The position numbers and the translations under genes are program-made. A DNA stretch of 64,000 nucleotides, taken from positions 23,018,848-23,082,847 of the forward strand of contig CM064657.1 in the NCBI GenBank assembly GCA_032717465.1. Reading direction: 5' to 3'. Under the pieces are notes generated by a model. The model had not been told where the DNA came from. It searched no databases and saw nothing but the letters and a program-made list of their open reading frames with translations. The DNA comes from Coenobita brevimanus (lineage: Eukaryota > Arthropoda > Malacostraca > Decapoda > Coenobitidae). Of this stretch, positions 10,131 through 21,718 are shown piece by piece. The number at the start of each line of letters is the position of its first letter. Within the stretch, counting starts at the first letter, position 1.

Positions 10131-10900
10131 ACACGTCATGACTCCCTGCACGGCCATGTAGGAGAGGGTAGGGGTCGTGCAGAGATAACTTTTGAAAAGA
10201 GAAGGGCGTGCAGGGAGGACGGTGGGAAGGGGGCTGCGTCCCCCACTGGTCCCTGGGGGTAGCGACCCCTGCGATAACACAGCAGGCTATTGCATCACCG
10301 CCACACGCCACACTCAACCCTCCTACACCCACCCACGCTCCACAACGCCTCTCTGGCCGCCGGTCATAGGGGCCAGAATAATGCAGGGACCAGGGCTGCT
10401 GGTAACGCCCCTTGTCATGGGTGGGGACTCGGTGGAAATGAGGTCCTCGGGGATGGGCCAAATTACACTGGAAAATTTCAACTGGGACTCCCAAACCGGC
10501 AGTGCTCGGGAGGAGGTACTGTGGGCCGCGGTTAATGCCATCATCGGTTAATGCTAATCCAGGGTATTGTGTGGGAGTTGTGGGCGGCTTGGGTGCCCTC
10601 ACAGCCCCACCCACGCCCACGCTGGCAGGGCGGTGGGCGTGGCGTGGGTGGGGCGGGAGAGATAAGCGGATGGCAACAATCAGTCTTCAGCTGCCTGTCG
10701 GGACTATGGCTGTCCCTCCACCTGCCCCGCCTCACCCTACCCGCCCCTCAGCTTAATTTGACCCAGACTCACCCTGCCACAGACTTAGCTCAGACTCGCT
10801 CTGCCACAACTCAGCCTGCCACAACTCACCCTCCCGTACACTCACCCTGGCGCAGACTCACCCCGCCGCCAGACTGCTCATAATCCCAGACTCACCCGGT
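10131..10900. other. GC-rich segment, no gene recognised
   Basis: This block is more GC-rich and compositionally balanced than its neighbours, with open frames on both strands (10123-10620 minus; 10192-10551 plus). None has a recognisable domain and the frames overlap heavily, so I do not call a gene. From about 10755 it turns into irregular CTCACCCTGCC-type repeats. Confidence 0.5.
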
Positions 10901-10979
10901 CCCGGGCTCAGCTTCCAAGTGAGGTATCTTAACTGAGGTTCCCATTAATACTTGTTCATTAGGATGAGGAACTGGTAGA

Positions 10980-12480
10980 TCGTTTGATCTCTCTCTCTCT
11001 CTTTCTCTCTCACTGTCATATCTATGTATCTGTCAGTCTGCCTACTTGTCCCTTTCCTGTCCGTCGTTCCTCTTCCCTCTGTTGTAATTTTTTTTTCCCT
11101 ACCAGTCAATCTCATCCTCTCCCTATCTCTGTCCCTTCACCCCCTCACTTCACGTAACCCCACCCTAAACACTCTAACACAAGCTTTTTTTTTTCTTTTT
11201 AAATCCGGCTCACCTCATCTAACCTCACCCCAATTATTCCATTTCTGTTCTTTCCTGTTTGTTTTATCCTGCTTCACTCAAACTCACTCCGCCCTACTCC
11301 ACCCTGCCTAACCCTGAATCGCCCCAACCCATTCCATCATAGTCTTTTATTTATCTCTTGTCCAGCCTCACTCTGCTACCCTTTCCAACCCAAACTTATT
11401 TCATTCTGCCGTCGCCTCATCTCACTCTTCCTCACCCTTCTTCACCATTCCTCACGTCGCCTCACCTTACCCTCGTATACTCCATCCCACCTTCCTTAAT
11501 CATCGTCGTTTTTACTCTTTCTGACTTTACCACACATCCCACCTCAGCTCATCCCCACCCAACCCCACCCCCACTCATTTTTACTTTTTTCTTCCATAGT
11601 ACAGCCAAATTTGCCCCACTCCATCCCACCATGCCCCTGCACACCTTCTCACACTAACTCCCCCCACCTCATTCCGACTCACCCAGTACTTCCCGCTCAA
11701 TTTTCCCTGATCACCCTGACTCACCCCAGTTCATCCCACTCCATCCAGCCATGCTCCTACCCACCCGTTTTCCTCCCGCCCACCCCAGCACACCCTACTT
11801 ACCTCACTTCACCTCACTCAACCGACGTCTCTACCCGATCGTTTTCCTTATGCTCACTCAGCTGCATTTCACTTTATCGCACCCACCATTTTCTCCTTGT
11901 CCACCCCAACTCACCTCGCTCCTGTTCATTCGTTTAATCCATCCATCCTCCCCCTCATCTCACTCCACCCTCTTCTTACTCGATTTCACTTTTCATACCT
12001 TGTCTCTCCCCTTCCCACCCTACATCACCCCTCCCATTCGTTTTCCTCCTTCCTAACTTATCTCTCCCCATTCCACCACACCAACTCATTTTCCCCCTTC
12101 CCATCCCATCTCTCCCTACCCCACCTCACATTATTCCGTTCCTACCCATTCGTTTTCCCCTCTCCCCTCCTATCTCTCCCCAGCCCACTCTGCCTACTTG
12201 TTTCTCCCCATCTCTCCCCAGCCCACTCTGCTTACTTGTTTCTCCCCATCTCTCGCCACCACACCCCACCCCACCCACTTGTTTCTTTCCTTCCTACACC
12301 ACCCCGCTCCCCTTCTCTCCCCAGCCCACCCTGCTCGCTCGTTTCTCCCCATCCTACCCCCCCTTCCCTGTCTCTCCCCACCACACCCCACTCATTCGTT
12401 TCCCCCCACCTCATCCCAGCCTACCCCGTCTGGCCCCCACCTACTTGTTCCCTCCACCTTCACCCCCGCCCCGCCTGTGT
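10980..12480. repeat. 1.5-kb polypyrimidine low-complexity tract
   Basis: The plus strand is overwhelmingly C and T, built from loose repeats of CCCACCTCAC and TTTCTCCCCATC types; the most regular units are near 12170-12420. It starts with a (CT)n tract at 10986-11012. Long Pro/Ser/Leu-rich frames here are compositional artefacts. Confidence 0.85.
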
Positions 12481-12589
12481 ACTATCATCATTACAGATAG
12501 TTTTAACACTCCCCGGACGTTACTTATAGTTATTTATAAGTCTCATCCCACCCAGCCCGCCCGTTACCCTTATTACCCCGCCCGTGTCC

Positions 12590-13780
12590 ACCCAGGGGGA
12601 GCTGTGGGTGTGGCTGTGGCAGTGGGTAGGGTGGTGCGCTGGTGTTGGTGTGGATGTTGGTGGTATTGATGTATGTGTGGGTATTAATGATGTTGATGTG
12701 GATATGAGCATTAGTGGTGTTGGAGTGGCTGTGGATATGACAGTGGACTGGTGTGGGTGTGGCAGTATTATTGTTATTGAGGTGGGTAATAGTGATGTTG
12801 GTGGGGCTGCGGCTGTTATTGGCGTTGATGGGGATGTGGGGATTACTGCTGATGGAGTGAGTAATAGTGGTGTTGGTGTGAGGGTGTGAGTAATAGTGGT
12901 GTTGGTGTGAATATGGTTAATAGCGGAGTTGGTGTGAGTGTGTGGGTAGTTGGTGTTAGTGTGGGTATGCCATGGTACTGGTGCTGGTATGTTGTGGTGA
13001 TGGCGATCTTACTGGTGTGGGTATGAGACGGTGTTAGTGTAAGTATGAGACGGTGTTAGCGTGGGTGTGAGATGGTGTTGGTGTGAGTATGAGGAGGTGT
13101 TAATGTGGGTATGAGACGGAGTTAGTGTGGATATGAGGTGGTGTTGATGTGGGTATGGAGTAGTGTTGGTATGATTATGAAGCGGGTGTTGGTGTGGGTA
13201 CGAGCTAATGATGGTGTGGGTAGTAAGTGGTGTGGGTGTGGGTATGAGTGGTGTTGATACCGGTATAAAGCGATATGGGTGTGAATAACAAGCATTGGAA
13301 GTGTTGGTATGGTATTGGTGAGGGTGTGAGGTAGTGCAAATGTGGACGTGTATACAAGGTGATGAGGGCGTGGGTTTCGTTTGGTGCTGGTGTGAATGTG
13401 GGTGCAACGTGATGTAGATATGGGTGCAAAATCATGTGAGTATGAGGTGGTGTGGGTGTGGGTGTGGGTATAATATGGTACTGGTATGGGTATGAGGCAG
13501 TGTTGGTATGGATAGAGTCTGGTGCTGAATTGGGTGTAGTGTGGTATTGGTGTGAGTATAGGTAGAGTATGGTGTTGGTTTAGGTATATGGTGGTGCTTG
13601 TGTGGGTATGAGGTTGTGATGGTGTAAGTGAAATGTGGTGTCGAGCTGGGTAAAATGTGTTACTCGTGTTGGTGTGGGTTGAGTATAACCGATATGGTGT
13701 GTGTGGGGGAAGGGGGCAAATATTGTTGCTGATGGTCCCATATTGCTTGTTCTGTGCATGCACGGTGAAGAGTGAATCAA
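12590..13780. repeat. GT-rich degenerate minisatellite
   Basis: Loose units built from GGTGTTGGTGTGGGTATGAG continue for about 1.2 kb, with the plus strand rich in G and T. The complementary strand gives His/Thr/Pro-rich spurious frames. Confidence 0.85.
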
Positions 13781-13794
13781 AGGTTAGATGACCT

Positions 13795-14430
13795 AGGTGT
13801 TAAGCAATGTAGGTGTTAAGTGGTGTAAGTATAAAATGATGTACGTGTCAGGTGGCGAAATTGTCGGTTGGAATTGGTGTCAAGTGCTGTATACGTGTCA
13901 AGTGATGTAAGTATCACATTGTAGTGCAGATGTCAGGCGGTGTATGTGTCAGGTAGCGTAGGTGTCTAGTGGTTTATGTGTCAGTTGCTGTTTAACCCTG
14001 GTCTGTCTGGCCAAACAGACCCGTCGTCCACAGTTAAACAGCTGCTTCTGTGGGCCCGTCCTACAGGAACAATACAACACGTAAACCATGTAGGGATCCG
14101 ACATCCCTTGTGGGATGTGCCTTGTCACGATCGGACCAGAAACCTTTCCAAGGCAAGGTACAGGGGAATATGAGAAGGTTTGGCTCCCGGGTGAATGCCA
14201 CAGCTTCACTCATTGTACACGGCGCCATCACGTGTAGGCTTCTCGCCAGCGCCTGTGGTGATGTAAGCGCCAAGTTGTAGTGTAGGTGTCAAGTTGTAGT
14301 GCAGATATCAGTTTGTGTAGGTATCATATTGCAGTGTAGGTGTCTCGCTGCAGTGCAGGTGTTTGATGGTGATACAGGTGTCAGTTATACTGCTGGTGTC
14401 AGGTGGCGTGTATTGTGCATATTTAGTGGC
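13795..14430. repeat. About 23-bp GTGTCAAGTGGTGTAG-like minisatellite with a unique island
   Basis: Variants of GTGTCAAGTGGTGTAG flank a non-repetitive island at about 13990-14275. The island contains ordinary-complexity sequence and overlapping open frames on both strands, none of which I recognise. Confidence 0.65.
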
Positions 14431-15651
14431 GTGGATATTACGTGCTGTGTTTTAGCCATCAATTTTTTTGGCAGACAGTTTAATTATACCTTCACCATGC
14501 ACAGCTCTAAACTGCACCACTTACTCGGGCACACATTGTACTCTTCCATGACTTTTTACGTGTTTTGGAGACCTACCGTATTCTCCCAGTTTCTTTCTCT
14601 ATTTTTTTTTCCTAGCCTTTCAGCTTAATAAATTTCCTTTATTTCTTCACCAACTTACTTCAAACGTGGTACAGACCATAGGCCAATACCTCCAGACACC
14701 TTTTTCATTACACACACACAAAAAAAAAAAAAACTTTAAAGGGATGTATGGGGTCAAAATTTTGTAAGCTATATAAACACAAAGTTGGGGATCCTGTGTT
14801 CTTGTATGTTCCTCAGTCATCATGGTAATTTCCACAAACGTATGTTAGTGTACCTTAGGTGTGTGAAGACCATCTTGCTTTCCTTGGGAATGTTGGCAAT
14901 CTGTTTTGTTTTTTGCCTTAATTTTGCTGCCCTCACATGATTATCTTTCTTTGTAAAGAGATTCGAACTATTGCCCCCTGATGAATCTGTTTAATTTGGA
15001 AGATATGTCTTGTAGTGGAAGTGTTTACCTCAGACTTTCAGGACACAGTAGTTATAAATTGTTTTATTCTGAACTTTCCTGAGTGCGAATATCTGCTTTT
15101 CCGAAAATGAACAAAGCTACAGTGTAGTAATATAATTTAGTGTTTACATTCGCCACAGCCCCTTTTCCTTTCGCCAGTGTTTATTGACACGCCAGAATCA
15201 TAAGTACTGATAAAAATTTATTAGATATTGTTCAATGAATATCTGTTATCAGCCAGCTCCAGTATTTGCCATATATTATATACACGAAAAGAGAATGTAT
15301 AGTTGTTCATGCGTCGCACTGAACATAAGCTAGGAAGCTCGTTCCACAGGTCCTGTAATCCACCCACAATACACCATCAAAACAGTTACTCCTTGAATGC
15401 CTCCCATGTAGAAGGCTTTAGGACACTAGTACTCATCCTCTGTGCTGTGCTGCAATATTAATATTGCCTTCAGATCCTATTAATATGGTATTAGTGGGGG
15501 TGCATTTATGAAGCTTGACGAGCCATGTGGAAGAGCAGTGAACACACTGATATCGAATTCAGTTCCACAAACTGTTCTTTGCAACAGCCAAGACTGAACC
15601 TGCTACCATACAGTCCCCAACCTACCGCTCTATTCACTCCATCATCTGGAA

Positions 15652-15652
<1 letters not shown>
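14431..15652. other. Anonymous DNA, no gene recognised
   Basis: Complex AT-rich sequence with an A-run near 14719. Nothing with a recognisable domain was found. Confidence 0.55.
15545..15650 (-). other. Possible tRNA-like (SINE) fragment
   Basis: On the minus strand an A-box-like TAGAGCGGTAGGTTGGGG is followed about 15 nt later by a B-box-like GGTTCAGTCTTGG. The element abuts (TA)n on its 5' side, like other SINEs here. Only one copy is visible in the window, so this is weak. Confidence 0.3.

Positions 15653-15653
<1 letters not shown>

Positions 15654-15737
<84 letters not shown>
15654..15737. repeat. (TA)n microsatellite
   Basis: Pure TA array. Confidence 0.95.
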
Positions 15738-15743
<6 letters not shown>

Positions 15744-16284
15744 CTACCTATATCTGTCTATATGTCACTCTATCTATCAGTAAAGTATTGATTATACGAC
15801 AATCTTTCAACCGAAAAATGCGATTAACCGAAGGATTTGCTAATTAATGCTCAATTCAATTTACCAAAGAAATGCTAGATCCAACCGAAATTTTAAACTT
15901 GGCGGGCTCTTTCGCGTCATCCGTGATAGTTTACGATGCTTCCACTAGGGCGAGCGTCGGGCCACCTGCAGTATTTACAATTTTACATTGTGTTTGAATG
16001 TACCCTGGTCGGTCTTCTGTGTTTATCACTGGTAAATATTGTTATGGAACCTCCCAAAGTGAACCATAAGTGATGAAAACAAGAGGAAAAGAGTTTTGCA
16101 GTATAATATACCGGTATGTAGATTATGTGATATTACATGCACAACTTTGATGATGGAGGTGTGTTTTTATAAGTACAGGTACGTACAGTACTGTAGATTA
16201 TATTCTTCCATACGTAAAAATCGATTAATCGAAGTTTTGAAAGTACCATGGATTTCGTATAATCGAGACTACTGTATCTGTACA

Positions 16285-16357
<73 letters not shown>

Positions 16358-17648
16358 TGTCGTTAACCATATGACTAACTTGGGCATATTCTGTAGAGCA
16401 CGTACAGTGCCTCCGTCACTGTGTCTTGGTCTCAGTTTGTGTTTCCCACATTTTTATTATGGTGCGATGGAAGTCTTATACCTCAATCCTTGCACGTTGA
16501 TCAAGATTTCAAACTTTAATTACTTCATCTTTGGACCAGGAAGAATACCCTCAGTGCTTTTTGTATTTTTTTTTTCCTTAGCCCCTTGGAATTACAAACA
16601 CGGTGATAATATAACCTCAGCCCACCTTTGACAGCAAAGGTAATCATCAGCGGGGGGTAAAGTACCTCAACCCAATCATGCTGTCACCAAAAACTTCCTG
16701 AATGCCGTAAGCTCTATGCAGTGTGGTAGTGTGAACGAGAAATCCGATTTTTAAAAAATCGACTCTGTTGTAAAACAAAATGTGTTTCAGCATTTACTGC
16801 AAGGCAGTATATAATATATATGAACGTAATGACTCGAATTAGTCACTCGCAGTCAGGCATAGGGAAGCTTATTCTGTTCATTCCTTGATCCACTGTGTCC
16901 AGTTGTTAAGAACTTTTTGGTTTCAATGTAGGCTACCATCGTAAGACAGTGATCGTATTGGTATACTGAGTGTACTTAGCGTTGTTTTTCTTACCGAGTG
17001 TCGAGATTAGAATGTCAAAATATTACATGGCGCCACAAGACCAGTGAGAGATGAGCAGTGAAATGAATATTCCGTAAATGAGATGGATGGTGCTTGCGAG
17101 GTGAGTTGAGGAGTTAGAAGTAGGGTGTGATAAGGAAGAGATAAAGGGCCGTACTATAAAAAGTAAACGCCAGTTTTGCCGAATGCTAGCGCCTGACATT
17201 CCCGTGTATCGTACCATAAATAAATTTGCTGTTCACGCCAGACGATTGTCTGCTGGTTATGACGTAAAATAGTATTGGAATGTGACAGGAGAATAAACGC
17301 CACAAGAGACACCCCTTTCGTGTAACAAACTTAAATATTCATAAAATTGATAGCTCATTTTTCTACTTATAAATACTGAATACTTTGGGAATAAGATTTT
17401 CCTTGGCATGCTAAAATATACGAGATATCCAGAGCTGGCAACGTGGTGTACGGAGAATGGAGTTGTAACAATAAATTGTGCTCAGAAATTAATTACAGAG
17501 TACCTGTGGAAATTCTCAATAGAGTTTTGAAACGGCAGCAATATGAGAGTTTGTGTGTTAGCCAGCTCAGTGTGGTGGCTATCACATTTGAGGGAAAGCC
17601 AGTACGTTTCTGCTTCAGTAGAATGTGTGACATTGGCACGGGAAAGTG

Positions 17649-17650
<2 letters not shown>
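15738..17650. other. Anonymous DNA around a (TA)n array
   Basis: Apart from the (TA)n at 16288-16355, I see no gene, RNA or repeat that I can name. Short open frames are not supported by any domain. Confidence 0.55.
16288..16355. repeat. (TA)n microsatellite
   Basis: Pure TA array. Confidence 0.95.

Positions 17651-17736
<86 letters not shown>
17651..17736. repeat. Compound (TA)n(GA)n microsatellite
   Basis: TA to about 17703, then GA to 17736, with a sharp switch. Confidence 0.95.
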
Positions 17737-17738
<2 letters not shown>

Positions 17739-18440
17739 CTGATAATGGGGTACTTCTTGAAGTACAGGACATGCAGTTCAAGAGTATGGAGTAGTTGATT
17801 CAAGTAGCAGCTGTAGTGGTTGCTAATATAATGAAAGTAACATCACTTAGCTGGGTACAGTACAGCTTTCCCCTCATATTTGAAGCTAAGTAAATATATA
17901 ACTTATAAGCAGACTATATATACAATATTATATTACATGGCAGAAATTACAGATATCAGAGATAGGTCGGTGTTGGTAAATGGTTAGTTAGAGGTGTATT
18001 TTTCACCAGCTTTATTGGACCTTTACACTTAAAGATTGGGTAAAAAAAAAAAAAAATCATTAGTACTAACAGATAACTGCAGTCACGTAAGTTCTTTATT
18101 GAAATAGGTAATTCGTTTTTGCACCAAAATAATAAGTTTAATTAAGATAAGGTTAGGAAAAGTTACCGGTACCAAATATGACTGAATTGGCTGGTTAGGA
18201 TGATGACTGATATATTTACCTATTTCAAACACTCAGTTTTGAGCATAGATCTTTTGGTTTTAATACAAAACTTGTTAATAAAACAATGTAGATTATTCTA
18301 AATCCTGAGGCATCTTAATGCCAAGATATTTTCTTGCCTGCAAATTGTTGCAGGCCCCAGGAAATGGCCTGTGCCATACATATGTAGTACAAACTATAAT
18401 TTTAGATGAAAAATGACAGTTATTGTAATGGAGTATATGG
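17737..18440. other. Anonymous DNA
   Basis: No recognisable gene. A short perfect hairpin with GCCTGCAA/TTGCAGGC arms lies near 18336-18355. Confidence 0.5.
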
Positions 18441-18486
18441 GTGTAGGGAAGGCATAAGGTGACCAGAGTCTCGCTTTTAGGTGGGA

Positions 18487-19036
18487 CCATGATCTAAGTA
18501 GGGGAGGTCAGCCAGACAGCAGGGAATCCCCGCATGCATGACGTCACACGTGCCCCACTGCCTTCCCAATCCTTGCTCTCAAGGCTGGCTGGCTGGCGTC
18601 GGCCTGGATGCGCTATCTGAGATTCGACCACACTGCTTCATTCATAGCTTCATCTCTCCTACAGAATTTTATGTCTTTATAACCATTTACCATAACCATA
18701 GTCAATACGTTAATAAATCACATTATCGTCCGCCTGTAACATTCCACATCAGGACTTAATTTATTCTTCTCCTATCTGTCTATATTTTTTGTTTTATACT
18801 TAATCGCACCTGCCCACCATGGTGGGGTAACGATACGACTAAGGAAAAGAAAAGAAAACAACAAAAACCTCCATACACAAATACACATTCGATCACATTC
18901 ACACTCATCTATCTATCTATCAATCTATATAATAACGGAATGGGACAAGCTGAACCCACTTGCCAGAGGGCTGATGTGACGTCACGCTGGCTCACGCGGC
19001 ACGCTGTCTGGCTGACCTCCCCTACTTAGATCATGG
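18487..19036. repeat. 31-bp perfect inverted repeat with longer imperfect arms
   Basis: 18487-18517 is the exact reverse complement of 19006-19036; the core GGGGAGGTCAGCCAGAC is shared. Weaker pairing extends inward to about 18550 and 18960, including a TGACGTCAC in both arms. The loop is about 400 bp. Confidence 0.85.
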
Positions 19037-19560
19037 GCGGGCGGCGAAATTTTTTTTCCTGCCCAGTTCCGTCACTTTGCACATATGGCATCGTTGCCCT
19101 GTGTTTAGTTTGGCAACGCCGCGCAGCTCACCTTTTTTATGCTGGACTATAAATATAATACCTGACTATCTATATTTTACATGGATTGAAAGAATAATAG
19201 AGACATAGAGGTCATATAGTTTTCGCTGCCTTAGCTTAAATAAATATAAAAAGGGGCCATGCCACTGTCTTTACTTCGTCACTCGTCTGCTGAGAGAGAG
19301 AGAGAGAGAGAGATTGAAACAGTATAAAATAATAACATGCAGGGTCATCAATAAAAAGTGAGTATGCAAGGAAGATACTCTCTACACTTTGCTAAAATTA
19401 GTTATATGTTGATTTAATGAAAATGAGGTACGTCTTAGGGGTGGTACATGACTGTTCGTTGAGAACACTTATTATCAGTAACATGTTGTAGGCCTATACT
19501 ACTTTACCTGTCATTTCTTGTCATTGCTCCCAGACGTACGATTCAATCAGCTGTGTTTAC

Positions 19561-19562
<2 letters not shown>

Positions 19563-19607
<45 letters not shown>
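19563..19607. repeat. (GA)n microsatellite
   Basis: Pure GA tract at the inner edge of the left inverted arm. Confidence 0.95.
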
Positions 19608-19609
<2 letters not shown>

Positions 19610-19745
19610 TAATGACCCATAATATTTTATCACCTAAAACGCTTTTCATGATCATTCTTAAGGGTTAACCTTGGTAATTTCTGCTGCAAGCTGGGAAATA
19701 TTGGTATCAGTGATGCCTGAATATCAATGTTTCATTAGACATTTT

Positions 19746-19965
19746 CTTAGGTATATATGTCAGGTTAGATTTCAGATTATTTTCTTGTTTTTCTTAGGTA
19801 TATTAGTAAAATCATTTGTCAGGTTAGATTTCAGATTATTTTCTTGTTTTTCTTAGGTATATTAGTAAAATCATTTGTCAGGTTAGATTTCAGATTATTT
19901 TCTTGTTTTTCTTAGGTATATTAGTAAAATCATATGTCAGGTTACATTTCAGATTATTTTCATGT
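19746..19965. repeat. 61-bp tandem repeat, about 3.5 units
   Basis: Units contain TTAGGTATATTAGTAAAATC, CAGGTTAGATTTCAG and TTTTCTTGTTTTTC. The period of 61 is seen as a one-base drift per 60-base line. It lies in the loop of the large inverted repeat. Confidence 0.9.
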
Positions 19966-21219
19966 TCTCATGTCCTTTATTTCATGTTAAGTATGCTTGA
20001 AGGGTTTTTGTATTTGATGAAATGCAAAGCTTTATTTGTTACGGTATAATCTTTATTAAATATTACACACCACCAGGCACCATATGCTATTTCCCATGTG
20101 CTGATGACAGGCATTGGGTCAGACATGAGACATTATAGACCATTGTGTGCAAAATAAGTAAATCAAGAGAAACAAGGAATTAAAAAAATGAACTCAATAT
20201 ATTCTATTTGGTAATAGCATTGGGCTGGGAACACATTTGCTGATCTTCAGTGAGGGACTGAATGTAAAATAATGATTGGAAAATAAGCAATTATTGTTGT
20301 CATATTAAGGGTCTACTTTGTTGTTCGTGAATAATCTCAGACAGTCTGTGCAACTGACCCATCTACCATAGGCAAGCGCCATTGCCGATTGTAAACACAG
20401 CTGATTGAATCGTACGTCTGGGAGCAATGACAAGAAATGACAGGGAAAGTAGTATAGGCCTACAACATATGTTACTGATAAGTGTTCTCAACGAGCAGTC
20501 ATGTACCACCCCTAAGACGTACCGCATTTTCATTAAATCAACATATAACTAATTTTAGCAAAGTGTAGAGAGTATCTTCTCTCTCTCTCTCTCTCTCTCA
20601 GCAGACGAGTGACGAAGTAAAGACAGTGGTATGGCCCCTTTTTATATTTATTTAAGCTAAGGCAGCGAAAACTATATGACCTCTATGCCTCTATTATTCT
20701 TTCAATCCATGTAAAATATAGATAGTCAGGTATTATATTTATAGTCAAGCATAAAAAAAGTAAATAATTGTGATGAATACTAAACCTGGCATCCGATATG
20801 GCTCACTGCTGCGCGGCGTTGCCAAACTAAACACAGGGCAACTATGCCATATGTGCAAAGTGACGGAACTGGGCAGGAAAAAAAATTTCGCGGGCGGGAT
20901 AGTCCCGCTTTTTTAATTGTGACTAGAATGTCCCGCTTTTAGAGCAAATTATCTTAATTGTCCCGCCTTTAGAAACTTACTATTGCATTAGATATAACAT
21001 GACCTTCTTTTATGAAACTAGGATGAATTAGAAAAATTACGCATAATCCTAATCAAATGAAATACCGAATTATTAATATAAACTCTGCAATGCTCACTAG
21101 CTGGTAACTTTGGTCGACCCATTCACTGTACCGTACGGTATGTTCGAAGTTCGTAGGAGACGTTAGTGTTTGAGTAGCAGCCTCAGTTTTAGGTGTAGCG
21201 CAGCAGCGGTCACTGTCAC

Positions 21220-21314
21220 ATTAGTCAGTATCTATGTCTATCTATCTATCTATCTATGTATCTATCTGTCTATCTACCTATCTATCCATCTATATCTGTA
21301 TTTATCTATCTATC

Positions 21315-21351
<37 letters not shown>

Positions 21352-21356
21352 GCGCG
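21220..21356. repeat. (TCTA/TCTG)n then (CA)n(CG)n
   Basis: A tetranucleotide array is followed by CA repeats and a short CG stretch at 21349-21356. It abuts the TCCCGCTTTTAG motif near 21358. Confidence 0.9.
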
Positions 21357-21718
21357 CGTCCCGCTTTTAGCTCCAATAAATCTGGCCACCTTAGAAAGGC
21401 AGGGAATACTGGTTTGGGTCAAAGGGTTATACAGAAGCATGAATGGCCAGTTAATCAGTGCCTGTGGCAAAAAGGAAATAGTGAGATAAATATTGTTATG
21501 AAGGGAGATTTGCCAGTCAGGTAGTCTCGTACCTTCGAGACGTTTCTCGTACCGTAAGTTCCATTACGAGTCATCAGAGTTGCCAGTTTGCCTGTTGTTT
21601 GTGAGCCTAGTTATTTCGTAAGTTAAACATTCATTTATTTTTATGCTCTTTTTCTTTATAATGTTTTATTTAAGTGATTGCTTGCTAAATCATGTAATTT
21701 AAGTTCGTATGGTAAATG

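Larger units (their letters stand above)
19044..20890. repeat. Large inverted repeat, about 500-bp arms
   Basis: The left arm 19044-19560 and right arm 20391-20890 are reverse complements over nearly their whole length with few mismatches. Shared landmarks include CCCAGACGTACGATTCAATC, GGTACATGAC and GTGCAAAGTGACGGAACTGG (as read in the right arm). The left arm has about 60 extra bp after a (GA)n at 19292-19313. The right arm has a short alternative stretch near 20755-20800. The spacer of about 830 bp holds a (GA)n and a 61-bp tandem repeat. No coding frame is recognised. Confidence 0.9.
18448..21397. mobile_element. Putative composite foldback/DNA-transposon region
   Basis: The left edge has AAGGTGACCAGAG followed by CTCGCTTTTAG. 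The right edge (about 21357-21397) has, in reverse complement, TAAGGTGGCCAGA followed by CTAAAAGCGGGAC. Further TCCCGCTTTTAG-like motifs occur at 20903-20962. Inside are two nested inverted repeats (18487/19006 and 19044/20391). This looks like a non-autonomous DNA transposon, or nested copies of one, with inverted termini and subterminal repeats. No transposase-like frame is visible. The outer boundaries and the single-element interpretation are inference. Confidence 0.45.

Noticed and set aside
10123..10883. Several overlapping GC-rich open frames that might be an exon
   Set aside because: Frames overlap on both strands, and no domain, splice signal or codon bias singles one out.
12584..12889. 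Val/Gly/Asp-rich frame at the start of a GT minisatellite
   Set aside because: Repeat translation without any domain.
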